NCBI GenBank assembly: GCA_963732005.1
Contig: CAVSXT010000003.1
Location: 434,001 to 498,000 of the forward strand
Source of the DNA: JASLEW01 sp963732005
GTDB lineage: Bacteria; Acidobacteriota; Thermoanaerobaculia; Multivoradales; UBA5704
Length of the DNA: 64,000 nucleotides
Direction of reading: 5' to 3'
Part shown: piece after piece, positions 1 through 8,500 of the stretch
Position numbering within the stretch: position 1 is the stretch's first letter
Layout of the letters: each line of letters starts with the position of its first letter
Made by a program: the position numbers and the translations under genes
The notes under the pieces: generated by a model
What the model was told of the DNA's origin: nothing
The model's input: only the letters and a program-made list of their open reading frames with translations
Databases searched by the model: none

Positions 1-1
1 G

Positions 2-784
2 AGGTTCGCGGCTGGAAAGCCCCATGCGGAGCTTTTCGGGAAGTTCCAGGGCGCTCTGCGTCCGGTCCTGCCGCAGTGGTTTCCTTCCTACCTGGGCACG
101 GCAGCTTGTTGCTATGATACGTTCGACTTTCCGGCTATGCAGCTCTTCTGGCCGGACCGTAACGGTCGCTTCCCTTGGGAGAGCGGCTATGATGCGGGTC
201 TGTTTCCTTTCCAACCCCTGCTGTCGGAAGCCAACGTCGTCCTGGCGGGCGTGGGGCTCGAGAATATCCGACACCTCGAGGCCATGAACGACAAACCCCT
301 GCTGCCTGGATCGCTGGCCGAGTTGTTCGGCGCCGACGAGGTTCCCGGAGACGAGGTGCTGGAAGAGTGGCAGTGGCTCGTCGGTCTCCGGCAGAGCTTG
401 TTTCGAGTGACCCTCTTCGGCGATCTGTTTCTCAAATCTTCCGCTGGGCGGATCTCATGGCTAGACGCCGGATCGGCACACCACGAGGAGATCGCCAGCT
501 CCGAGGACGAATGGACTGCCGTGGTCTGCGCGAGGCCCGCGGTCTTCTTTCACGCCAGCACCCTGCTCCAGTTGCGCGCGCTCGACTGGAAGCCGCCAGC
601 TGGCCAGGTCTACAGCTGGCGACAGCCGCTTTTTCTCGGCGGCGAGGAGACACTGGACAACATCGACCTGGCCTCGACAATCGTGCATCTTTCGCACGCT
701 GCAAGGACAGCCCTGGCAGTCCGAGATTTGCCCGAGGGAACCGAGGTCACGGAGTCCAAGATCCCATTCATCCCGCCGCTCTAG
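2..784 (+). CDS. DUF4262 / Tdi1-like (DUF1851) protein, 5' end outside the window
   Basis: The frame is open to the left window edge, so only the C-terminal 260 or so residues are seen; the ATG at 137 lies inside the conserved region and is unlikely to be the start. The visible part begins with a block like the end of DUF4262 (FPAMQLFWPD, GRFPWE, QPLL) and continues with a stretch like the T6SS-immunity Tdi1/DUF1851 fold (LFGDLFLKS, ISWLDAGS). Proteins of this kind are usually cytosolic and often act as immunity or orphan-immunity proteins, but no toxin partner is visible here, so the role is open. The stop lies 10 bases before the left end of the IS630 element, which therefore spared this gene. 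The domain naming is from remembered motif patterns. Confidence 0.5.
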   Translation, partial: RFAAGKPHAELFGKFQGALRPVLPQWFPSYLGTAACCYDTFDFPAMQLFWPDRNGRFPWESGYDAGLFPFQPLLSEANVVLAGVGLENIRHLEAMNDKPLLPGSLAELFGADEVPGDEVLEEWQWLVGLRQSLFRVTLFGDLFLKSSAGRISWLDAGSAHHEEIASSEDEWTAVVCARPAVFFHASTLLQLRALDWKPPAGQVYSWRQPLFLGGEETLDNIDLASTIVHLSHAARTALAVRDLPEGTEVTESKIPFIPPL

Positions 785-793
785 TCTATAGTC

Positions 794-1950
794 TAGTGTC
801 CCGCTTGGTTAATTCGCATGCTATTGAACCTGCTTAGCTCGCGCGACCGCATCGAGGATCGACTCTGCCGTTTTCGTCCAGACGAACGGTTTGGCGCCTC
901 CGCGGTTGTGGGCGGCGATGAATCGGCGAAGCTCCTGGCGCAGTGCTCCGACGCTGGTGAAGACTCCCCGATACAGGCAGCGCCGCTCCAGCTGCGAGAA
1001 CCATCCTTCCACCGCGTTGAGCCAGGACGCGCTGGTGGGAGTGAAATGCAGCTGCACGCGCGGGTGAGCTTGAAGGAATTCTTTAACCGCTGGTGTCTTG
1101 TGGGTGCTGCTGTTATCGAGGATGACGTGCAGGTCCAAGTTCGCGGGAAACGCCTGCACCACCTGCTGCAGAAAGCCGACAAACTCCTCGCCGTTGTGGC
1201 GCTGCGTAACCCGTCCGATGACCTTTCCGGTGGCGATGTCGAAGGCGGCGTACAGGCTCGCGGTGCCGTGACGCTTGTAGTCGTGCGTGCGGCGCTCGAT
1301 CTGGCCGGGCCGCAGGGGCAGCAACGGCCGGGTGCGATCCAGGGCTTGGATCTGCGTCTTTTCATCGACCGACAGCACCATCGCGTTGGCGGGCCGCCGC
1401 AAGTACAGACCCACCACGTCCACCACCTTCTCGGCAAACCGTGGATCGTTGCTGATCTTGAAATTCTTCAGGCGATGCGGGCGCAGATCCGCAGCAGCCC
1501 ATACCTGCTGAACCTGCCACTGCGTGACTCTCGCGTACTTCATCATCAGACGCAGACTCCAGTGGGTCGCTTCCTCGGGGATTCGCTGGGTCGTCAGCTC
1601 CAAGATCTCGTGCACCTTGGCAGACGTCAGCTTGCGCGGCTGCCCAGGACGCGCCCGATCCCGCAGTCCGCGCAGTCCATCCCGGCGATAGCGCTGTCGC
1701 CACTTGTACACCGTCAGAGGCACGACCCCGAGCGCGCGCCCGATCACCATCGCGCTCTGCCCCTGGTTGCTCAGCAAAATGATTCGAGCTCGCTCCGCCT
1801 CGCTCTTTCGCGTCGTCGAGCGACGCAGCCAGGCTTCGAGCTCCTCGCGGTCTCCAGGACGAAGGTCCAGCACATCTGCTCGTCTCGCCATGCGCAGAGC
1901 AGATCACAGTTCTCTCTCAATAGCAAGCGAATTAACCGTGCAGGACACTA
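794..1950. mobile_element. IS630-family insertion sequence, apparently complete
   Basis: The element is bounded by imperfect terminal inverted repeats of about 35 bases: the left end reads CTAGTGTCC...GGTTAATTCGC from 793 and the right end is its reverse complement ending at 1951, with about four mismatches. A TA dinucleotide sits at each outer edge (794-795 and 1949-1950), as expected for the TA target duplication of IS630/Tc1-mariner elements. A single intact transposase fills the interior. The insertion cuts the 3' end of a Cys-rich reading frame on the minus strand at its right border. Intact ends and transposase suggest fairly recent activity. Confidence 0.9.
821..1891 (-). CDS. IS630-family DDE transposase
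   Basis: This 356-residue protein catalyses cut-and-paste movement of the surrounding element. The N-terminal third carries a helix-turn-helix (about residues 30-75, SEAERARIILL to TVYKWRQRY), followed by a winged-helix-like linker. The RNase-H-fold catalytic domain shows the three expected acidic residues: D in LSVDEKTQ (about residue 175), D in VILDNSSTHK (about 265) and E in LNAVEGWFSQLER (about 300). Length and motif order match full-length IS630 transposases, so it looks functional. The ATG lies just inside the right inverted repeat. Long open frames on the opposite strand across this gene are shadows. Confidence 0.93.
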   Translation of the reverse strand: MARRADVLDLRPGDREELEAWLRRSTTRKSEAERARIILLSNQGQSAMVIGRALGVVPLTVYKWRQRYRRDGLRGLRDRARPGQPRKLTSAKVHEILELTTQRIPEEATHWSLRLMMKYARVTQWQVQQVWAAADLRPHRLKNFKISNDPRFAEKVVDVVGLYLRRPANAMVLSVDEKTQIQALDRTRPLLPLRPGQIERRTHDYKRHGTASLYAAFDIATGKVIGRVTQRHNGEEFVGFLQQVVQAFPANLDLHVILDNSSTHKTPAVKEFLQAHPRVQLHFTPTSASWLNAVEGWFSQLERRCLYRGVFTSVGALRQELRRFIAAHNRGGAKPFVWTKTAESILDAVARAKQVQ

Positions 1951-2164
1951 GCTGTTTTGCCCGGCGCGCTGCTGTCGCAGTGCGCAGAGTGGGTACCAAC
2001 GCCACACACGCATCCTCGTCCTTAAGGCACTTCCCGCCCGCTTCGCATTTCTTCTTGCACTCCGCGTCGCAGTCGTACCTCTTGCTGTCGCACAAGATGT
2101 GACAGGTGGTATCCCACCATTCGAGCAGGTGCGTTGAATCGATGCACGAATCGAGTCCATACAC
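1951..2164 (-). pseudogene. Cys-rich reading frame truncated by the IS630 insertion
   Basis: Read leftwards from a GTG at 2164, the frame encodes a Lys/Asp/Glu/Cys-rich stretch (CIDSTHLLEWW, CHILCDSK, YDCDAECKKKCEAGGKCL) with nine Cys in about 45 residues and G/C-ending codons, a composition unlikely to arise by chance in a non-coding strand here. The frame runs straight into the right inverted repeat of the IS630 element, so its natural C-terminus is lost. No convincing start codon with a ribosome binding site is seen, so the N-terminus may be lost too. I do not recognise the family. Its closeness to lanthipeptide-like sequences at 3.1-3.7 kb makes a small secreted or RiPP-related protein possible, but that is only context. 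Confidence 0.35.
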
Positions 2165-2312
2165 TCCGGACGGTGACGCGCTGCGGCCAGATTCACCTTG
2201 ACCCCGGTTCGCCGCCGGTGCATCCTCTGATGCGGGAAGCCTCCGCAGCTCGCTGGCGGTGGTTGATGTCGCTCGAGCGTCGCGGTGCGGGTAGGCTCGC
2301 AAAGGAAAAGAG

Positions 2313-3041
2313 ATGACGAACGCTCCTGTAGGCCTTTCACCGCAGCGGTACGCTCGAATCGGCGGCCTGCTGTACTTGATCCTTATCGTGGTTGGTGCCT
2401 GGGGCCAGCTGTTTGTCAGAGGCCCGATCATCGTTTCGGGCGACGCGACGGCCACCGCCCACAACATCATGGCCTCCCAGGCGCTGTGGCGGGCCGGCAT
2501 CGCTGGTGACCTGGTGATGCACCTGTGCGATGTCCCGGTCATGATCGTCATGTACGTGTTGCTCAAGCCGGTCAACCGGAATCTCGCGTTGCTCGCAGTG
2601 CTATTCAACTTGGTCCAGACCGCCGTGCTGGTCGCCAACAAGATGACCCTCGTCATACCGCTGTTCCTGTTGGGCAACGCAGCGTACCTGCAGGCGTTCG
2701 GGCCACAGCAGCTCAATGCACTGGCATACGTCTCCCTCAGGGCACATGACTACGGCTTCGGATTCGGCCTCATCTTCTTCGGAGCTGTGTGCCTCATCGA
2801 AGGTTACCTGATCCGCCGCTCAGGCTACTTGCCGAAAGCCCTGGGCGTCCTGATGCAGCTCGCTGGCGCGTGCTACCTCTTGAATAGCTTCGCGCTGATC
2901 CTCGCCCCTGCATTCGCCTCGATGCTCTTCCCAGCCATCATGATGCCGCCCATCATCGCGGAGTCGTCGCTGGCCATCTGGCTCGTCGTGAAGGGGGTAG
3001 ACCTGCCGAAGTGGGAGGAAAGACTGCGCATCGCGGGCTAA
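2313..3041 (+). CDS. DUF4386 family integral membrane protein
   Basis: The 242-residue protein has the DUF4386 pattern: a first helix after YARIGGLLYLILIVVG, the loop FVRGPIIVSGDATATA, a helix pair around LCDVPVMIVMYVLLKPVNR, then HDYGFGFGLIFFGAVCLIEG, RRSGYLPKALGVLMQLAG and a last helix near the C-terminus. It should span the inner membrane about six times. The function of the family is unknown. An AAGGAAAAGAG purine stretch directly precedes the ATG. It is the only gene on the plus strand between the IS element and the lanthipeptide-like region and appears monocistronic. Confidence 0.88.
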   Translation: MTNAPVGLSPQRYARIGGLLYLILIVVGAWGQLFVRGPIIVSGDATATAHNIMASQALWRAGIAGDLVMHLCDVPVMIVMYVLLKPVNRNLALLAVLFNLVQTAVLVANKMTLVIPLFLLGNAAYLQAFGPQQLNALAYVSLRAHDYGFGFGLIFFGAVCLIEGYLIRRSGYLPKALGVLMQLAGACYLLNSFALILAPAFASMLFPAIMMPPIIAESSLAIWLVVKGVDLPKWEERLRIAG

Positions 3042-3114
3042 ACGCCGTCTGTCCCTTCCAGCCCCGTACCCTGTTGACCGCGACGATGGCCGCTCGGGTC
3101 GGACGAAACAGTAG

Positions 3115-3216
3115 CTCTCGACGGACCGCCTCGAAGCGGTCGTGGGAGGAGCCACCGGCTACTCGCTCTGTTACACCTGCGGGAGCGTCTGCCACACCAA
3201 CTGCCACAGCTGCTGA
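3115..3216 (+). pseudogene. Remnant of a Cys-rich RiPP (lanthipeptide-like) precursor, leader disrupted
   Basis: The frame ending at the TGA at 3214-3216 encodes LSTDRLEAVVGG followed by ATGYSLCYTCGSV and CHTNCHSC. LEAVVGG is a classic double-Gly leader end, and a short core rich in Cys, Thr and Ser is what class I lanthipeptide-type precursors look like. A TAG at 3112-3114 blocks the frame directly upstream, and no ATG/GTG/TTG start with a binding site exists inside it. Upstream, DETVAL in another frame (about 3100-3117) resembles the conserved ETxxL box of such leaders, so a small indel near 3114-3118 plausibly broke the gene. It could also be a decayed paralogue of the intact precursor at 3497. 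Confidence 0.5.
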
Positions 3217-3496
3217 CCTGATCGGGAGCCCTGGGCCGGCCGGCGCCGGGGCTCCGGCAGCCCGCCAGGGCGCGGCGTGGCACCGGCGATCCACGGGGCG
3301 GTGGTGCGCCCCTGAGAAGGTGGAAAATTCTTACGCTCAGGTCGGTTCTCGCTAGATCCACTTCCGACACGCCGAGTAAGGCCAGTTTGCGCGTCCTGCG
3401 TGCAGACCTCGAGCGGATGCCCCGTCGCTCGCCGTGGCTGGCACTCATGTTGTCAGGGGGCTGGGCCAGCCCTCCTCAACCAATAGGAGAGACCCC
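3217..3496. other. Intergenic stretch between two RiPP-precursor-like sequences
   Basis: No credible gene is seen. A GC-rich hairpin with arms GAGCCC and GGGCTC at 3226-3254 follows the broken RiPP core and could have been its terminator. Near the right end, GGGCTGG/CCAGCCC at 3458-3472 can form a short hairpin about a dozen bases before the ribosome binding site of the next precursor. I see no convincing -35/-10 pair. Confidence 0.4.
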
Positions 3497-3658
3497 GTGA
3501 AAAAGCAAGTCCGTGCCATCAAGCTGAATCGCGAGACCGTGCGCTCGCTCACCCCCAGCGCGCTCCTCAAGGCGGCCGCCGGGTTCGTCCAGTCCGAAGG
3601 TTGCTCGAAGAACGGTCACAGCTGCGTCGCGAGTTGCAGCGACGTCCCCTGCGACTGA
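3497..3658 (+). CDS. Putative class I lanthipeptide-like precursor peptide (orphan)
   Basis: This 53-residue peptide starts at a GTG preceded by AGGAGAG with five bases spacing; an upstream ATG at 3434 has no such site. The first 29 residues are a Lys/Arg-rich leader with KLNRETVRSLTPSALL, matching the L-N-x-E-T-x-x-x-L box of class I lanthipeptide leaders common in Bacteroidota and Acidobacteriota, and ending AAAG instead of GG. The last 24 residues hold four Cys (36, 43, 47, 52) and five Ser, for example GCSKNGHSCVASC, suited to (methyl)lanthionine formation by Ser dehydration and Cys addition. No LanB, LanC, LanM, protease or exporter is encoded in this window, so modification would have to occur in trans. 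A strong hairpin follows the stop. Confidence 0.68.
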   Translation: MKKQVRAIKLNRETVRSLTPSALLKAAAGFVQSEGCSKNGHSCVASCSDVPCD

Positions 3659-3672
3659 CCGATCCACGCCCA

Positions 3673-3708
3673 GGGGCGGGCGTGAGGCGCCGCCGCCGCG
3701 CCCGCCCC
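3673..3708 (+). terminator. Hairpin terminator behind the lanthipeptide-like precursor
   Basis: A perfect 10-bp stem, GGGGCGGGCG (3673-3682) and CGCCCGCCCC (3699-3708), closes a 16-base loop, starting 14 bases after the precursor stop. There is no clear T-tract, so it may act as a transcript-stabilising 3' hairpin or as a terminator for the convergent gene at 3805. Confidence 0.5.
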
Positions 3709-3804
3709 CAGGCATCGCGCCAGTGGGACCTCAGCTGTGCCTCCCTGCCACCGTGCCACTCCGCACCTTGGCTGGCTGCAGCGCTGAAAGCCTGGAGTTC
3801 TGGC

Positions 3805-5502
3805 TCATGGGCCAGAGGACGCTTCGAGCCACTGTTTCTCCTTGAGCGCCAAGATACAGACCTGGGACAGCCCGTGAGCGGCGGACCAGCGCTTCACCAG
3901 GTCGGGGTAATCAGGCGCTGTGGGGTCTTCCAGCCGCCAGCCCGAGGGGTTGAAGCCACTGTAGCCGTTGACCGTGGGCAGAGTCAGGCGCTCCGCGATC
4001 AGCATGGCGTCGATCTGCAGCGAGATGGAGTCTGTCAGCCTCACCGGCGATGACTCGCGGATACAGAAGCTCTGGCAGCGCCGGCCGGGGCTGGGGATCG
4101 ACGCCAGTCGCGCCAGCTCCTCCCGGCGATGGATGCGATGGGTGGGAGTCAGATTGACCTCCTCGAGCGACAGCCCGACGCTGGCCGCGACGATCGCGGC
4201 CAGCGCCACACGTCGGGCGGCCCCGCCGCTCCAGCCACCGCGCGTGATGACTCCGTCCCAAGCCGTGGAGAGCGCGGCGATCACCACCACCACCACGGCC
4301 AAGCTCAGCTGATATTGAAAGCGAAACGTCAAACGGATCGCGCCAGCCCCCGGCACAAAGCGCCAGACCAAGAGCCAGAGCGAACCGCTCTGGGTCCTAC
4401 AGAGCAGAAACCAGACCGCGAAGACCGCCGCCGCGGTTGCGGCCAACAGCACCGCCCGCAGCTCGCCGCGTCGCCGCGCCAACCGCTGCTCGCCGGAGCA
4501 GAGAAGTCCACAACTGGCAGCAAAGGCGATGAGCATGCCGAGAGGCAGACCGTAGTCCCATCCCACGTTGGCGTATCCGGGGTCCAAGCGGCGCATCAAC
4601 CACCCCCAGGAAACGTTGCGGGTGCTGACGTTGAACAGATCTCCGAAGGTCATGGTGTTGCGCATCACCTCGGCGTACGACCGCGCCTGGCCGGTGGCGA
4701 TGGCCGGCCCGTAGGTGATGATGAACGGCACCAGCGCCAGTGCGGCCGCCGCCCCCATGCAGAGGATCGATCGCCAGTTGCTGCCCACGAACGCCAGGGC
4801 ACGCCAGGCCACGCGCCCTGGGATCAACAGCGTGATCGCCGCCGCGATCATGGCAAAGAAGATCAGGAACCAGCCGGTATAGAAGTCGGAAAAGAGAATC
4901 AAGGAGAGAAGGACGCCGGCCGCACTCAACCAGGCTGGCGCGCTCGCGGCGTGGCGCGCTCCGGCCCTGGCGCCGTTCACCATGCACCAGCAGCACAGCG
5001 GCACAAGCATGACGGTGTAGGCTTGCGGCACCACCCGCGAATGAAAGAGGTTCGAAAAGGTGAAGAGCAAGGCGCCGAGGATGGCAAAGCCGCGACGAAA
5101 ACCGAGGCCGCGGAGCAAGCCGAGCATCGAGGCGTAGCCGATCTGCGTCAACAGCCACAGCGTCAGCTCGAACGCGACGTACGGGTCGCAGCCGGCGACG
5201 CGGAACGACGAATACGGCAGCGACTGCAAGAAAAGCGTAACGGAGTACGCCAGGACGCGGTGAATCGGAAAGAAGAAGGGGGGTGACAGCCAAGCGTCCA
5301 GGCCGCGAAAGACGTTGTACCAATGTTCCAATAGCGCAACGCTCAGCCTGGCATCGCCGAAGTCACCGGCGATGAGCTCGCCCCTGGACACGACGAACTC
5401 GCGGAAACAGAGCCCGCTGGCCACCAGGCCGACGGCCACCGCGGGCGCGCAGGCCGCCAATCCACACAGACCCGCCAGCAGCTTGGAGACTGTCCGCCTC
5501 AT
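3805..5502 (-). CDS. Polytopic membrane protein, GT-C glycosyltransferase-like, uncharacterised
   Basis: The 565-residue protein has a signal-anchor-like first helix (about residues 8-30), then an extracytoplasmic loop with ELIAGDFGDARLSVALLEHW, followed by roughly ten more hydrophobic helices to about residue 445 and a C-terminal soluble tail of about 110 residues. The acidic loop after the first helix and the many helices recall GT-C-fold, lipid-linked-sugar glycosyltransferases or YfhO-like proteins, but I see no diagnostic family motif. The tail motif NGYSGFNPSGW is typical of uncharacterised Acidobacteriota membrane proteins of this shape. It follows the Asp-box protein by 29 bases on the same strand, so the two may be co-transcribed; a shared substrate is not evident. 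Confidence 0.6.
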   Translation of the reverse strand: MRRTVSKLLAGLCGLAACAPAVAVGLVASGLCFREFVVSRGELIAGDFGDARLSVALLEHWYNVFRGLDAWLSPPFFFPIHRVLAYSVTLFLQSLPYSSFRVAGCDPYVAFELTLWLLTQIGYASMLGLLRGLGFRRGFAILGALLFTFSNLFHSRVVPQAYTVMLVPLCCWCMVNGARAGARHAASAPAWLSAAGVLLSLILFSDFYTGWFLIFFAMIAAAITLLIPGRVAWRALAFVGSNWRSILCMGAAAALALVPFIITYGPAIATGQARSYAEVMRNTMTFGDLFNVSTRNVSWGWLMRRLDPGYANVGWDYGLPLGMLIAFAASCGLLCSGEQRLARRRGELRAVLLAATAAAVFAVWFLLCRTQSGSLWLLVWRFVPGAGAIRLTFRFQYQLSLAVVVVVIAALSTAWDGVITRGGWSGGAARRVALAAIVAASVGLSLEEVNLTPTHRIHRREELARLASIPSPGRRCQSFCIRESSPVRLTDSISLQIDAMLIAERLTLPTVNGYSGFNPSGWRLEDPTAPDYPDLVKRWSAAHGLSQVCILALKEKQWLEASSGP

Positions 5503-5531
5503 CGGCCCTCGCCGTCCGCGCTCGTCCCGCC

Positions 5532-8500
5532 TCAGTCGTCGTCCTCGTCCGGCTTCTTCTCCTTCTCCTTGGGGAACTCCGGCGGGACCTCCTTGACCGG
5601 GGCGATCCCGGCCATCCCCTTGGCGGTCATCGCGCGGTTGAAGGCAGGCACGCTCTCGGCGTACAGGGACTGGAACCGCCGGCGCGCGTCGCCGAGCTGG
5701 CCGTCGAGCAGCTCGAAGACGTCGCGCTCGGGCTGCGTGGGCCTGAGGTCGGCGTTGCCCGAAACGTCGGCGGCGCCGGTCGCCGCCTCCGCATTCAACC
5801 AGACGAGCTTGAGGAAGATGCCGAGCGGTCCGCGGAACGATTTCTGGTCCTCGTCAGCGATCGTCGGCTGAAGGAGCACCGCCTCGATCTCCTCGGCGCT
5901 CTGGCGCAGGCCCGAGACCGCATCGGCCAGAGAATCCTCCGCCTTGGCGGCTACCAGGCGCCGCTCGAGCTGCTCGAGCTGCAAGCGCGTCCATTCGAGC
6001 TCGCCGATCATCCCGGCTGCAGCCTCCGCGTCACGATAGATCGCCAGCGACAGCTTCGAGGCGGCCTCGACGTCCGCCGGCGTCCCGGCGGAGCCCGGGT
6101 CCTTGCGGACCTCGACCGACGTGGTGAGCTCCCGCTCCCCGATCCTGAGCTTCACCGTGTAGGTGCCGGGAGGGACGAGCGGCCCGCGGGTGGCGTCTTC
6201 GATCCCGTAGTAGAGCACCGGGCGGCGGTCCTTACCGGCGAAGCGCTTCTCCGCCCATACGTGCGAATTGCCCTTCGGCGTGGCGCGCAGGCGCACCTCC
6301 GGGATCGGGTCGTAGCGCAGGTCCCAGACGACGCGGTTCATGCCGGTCTCGTTCGTCCCGCGCAACGAGCGGACCTTCGCGCCGGCCGCGTCGAAGATCC
6401 TGATCTGGACGAGCGGCGGCTTCTCTTTCGCCGCGTCTTCATCGTCGGCCTTTTCCTTCGGCTTGGGCACCGCTTTCCTCAACCAATAGGTCAGCAGCGC
6501 GCCATCCGGCCCGTTCTTCCCTTCCGCGGTTCCGACCGGCGCGTAGGCCGGTTGCGATACGCCTCGGAACCGATAGGCGGGCACGGGCGCAAAGAGGTGC
6601 TCCGGCGAGTCATGGAGCGCTTCGCTCCAGGTCTCGAGCGGCGTGACGTCGTCCAGGATGAAGAAGCCCCGCCCGTACGTCGCGACCACGAGATCGTGGA
6701 ATCGCGGCTCGACGGTCAACCAATAGACCGGCGCGTGCGGCAGCTTCGACTGCAGCGGACGCCAGTGCGCACCGTCGTCGAAGGAGACGTACAGGCCATT
6801 CTCGGTGCCGGCGTAGAGCATGCCCTTGCGGAACGGGTCCTCGCGTACCACGTGGACGTAGGAGAACGGGCTCTTGGCGAGGTCCGACGAGATCGACTTC
6901 CAGGTCTTTCCGTAGTCGGTGGTCTTGAAAATGAAAGGGTCGCGGTTGTCGACCTGGTGCAGGTCGACCGCGACGTAACAGGTCCCGCGCTCATGCGGGG
7001 ACGGCTCGACGGCGTCGACGGTGCCCTTCGGCGGCAGCAGCGCCTTCCCGGGAGTCACGTTGGTCCAGTGAGCGCCGCCGTCGCGCGTCACCTGGACCAG
7101 GCCGTCGTTGGTGCCGGCCCAGATCTCCCCCTTGGCGAGCGGCGACTCCGCAATCGAGTAGACGACGCCCGCGTACTCGACCGAGAGGTTGTCGATCGTG
7201 AGGCCGCCCGAATCCCCCATCATCGACGGGTCGTGCAATGTCAGGTCGGGGCTAATCGCTGTCCAGTGCTCGCCGCCGTCGGTGGTCTGGACCACGTATT
7301 GGCTGCCGACGTAGACGGTGTCGTGGTCGTGCGGCGAGATGGCGATCGGGAACGTCCAGTTCATCCGCTGCTTGACCTGCCCGGCGTTGGCTCCCATCGT
7401 CCGCTCCGGCCAGATCGACACCGAGCGCGCCATGCGGGTGCGCTCGTCGTAGCGCTCGACGACTCCCGCGTAGCAGCCGCCCCAGACGATGTTGGGGTCC
7501 ACCGGGTCGGGCGTGGCCCAACCGGTCTCGCATCCTGCCGTCGTCGTCCAGAGCGCCGGCGGGATCGTGTCGGCGCCCGGGTTACGGCTCGGGCCCCGCA
7601 TCGATCCGCCATCCTGCATCTGTCCGTGCACGCCGTACGGAATCCGCGTGTCGGTCGCGACGTGGTACATCTGGGCGATCGGCAGACGCACCCACGCCCA
7701 TTTCTTGCCCCGCGTGGTCGAGATGGAGACGCCGATGTCGGAGCCGATCATCATGCGGCGCGGATTCTTCGGGTCGGCCCACATATCGTGATTGTCGCCG
7801 GCCCAATCCACCTGGTCGGTCGTCTCGCCGCCGTCGTAGGTCACGCTCATCGAGTTCGACGGAAAGTAGACCTCGTTCGCGTTGTCGGGCATCACGAGCA
7901 TGCGCGTGTAGTAGTGCGGTCGCTCGTTCAGCAGCCGGCTGTGGCTCACCAGCTTCCACTTCGTGCCGCCGTTGTCGGAGCGCCACAGCGACCCCTTGTC
8001 GCCCGTCTCGATCAGGGCGTAGACGCGTTGCGAGTCGCTGGGTGCCACCGCGACGGCGATCTTCCCGAGCGGCGATTCGGGCAGGCCGTCGTCCTTGGTC
8101 AATCGCTTCCACCGGGTCCCGCCGTCGTGCGTCACCCAGACGCCGCTGCCGGGGCCGCCGCTCTTCCTTCCCCAGGTCTTGATGTCGATCTGCCAGGTGC
8201 CGGCGAAGAGCGTGCGCGAATCGGCGGGATCCATCGTCAGGTCGGAAGCTCCGGTGTTCTCGTCGACGAAGAGCACCCTCTCCCAGGTCTTGCCGCCGTC
8301 CCTGGTGCGGAAGACGCCGCGCTCCGGTTGCGGCCCGTAGCAGGTGCCGAGAGCCGCGACGTAGACGACGTTGGGGTCGCGGGGATCGACGATCACGCGC
8401 CCGATGCGTCCGGTCTTGTCGAGGCCCATGTGCTGCCAGCTCTTGCCGCCATCGGTGGAGCGGTACACGCCGTTGCCGATCGAGACGTTGCTCCGGATGA

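Noticed and set aside
818..1951. Long plus-strand open frame across the IS element
   Set aside because: It is the antisense of an intact IS630 transposase with all catalytic residues; its translation is Arg/Gln/His-rich shadow sequence.
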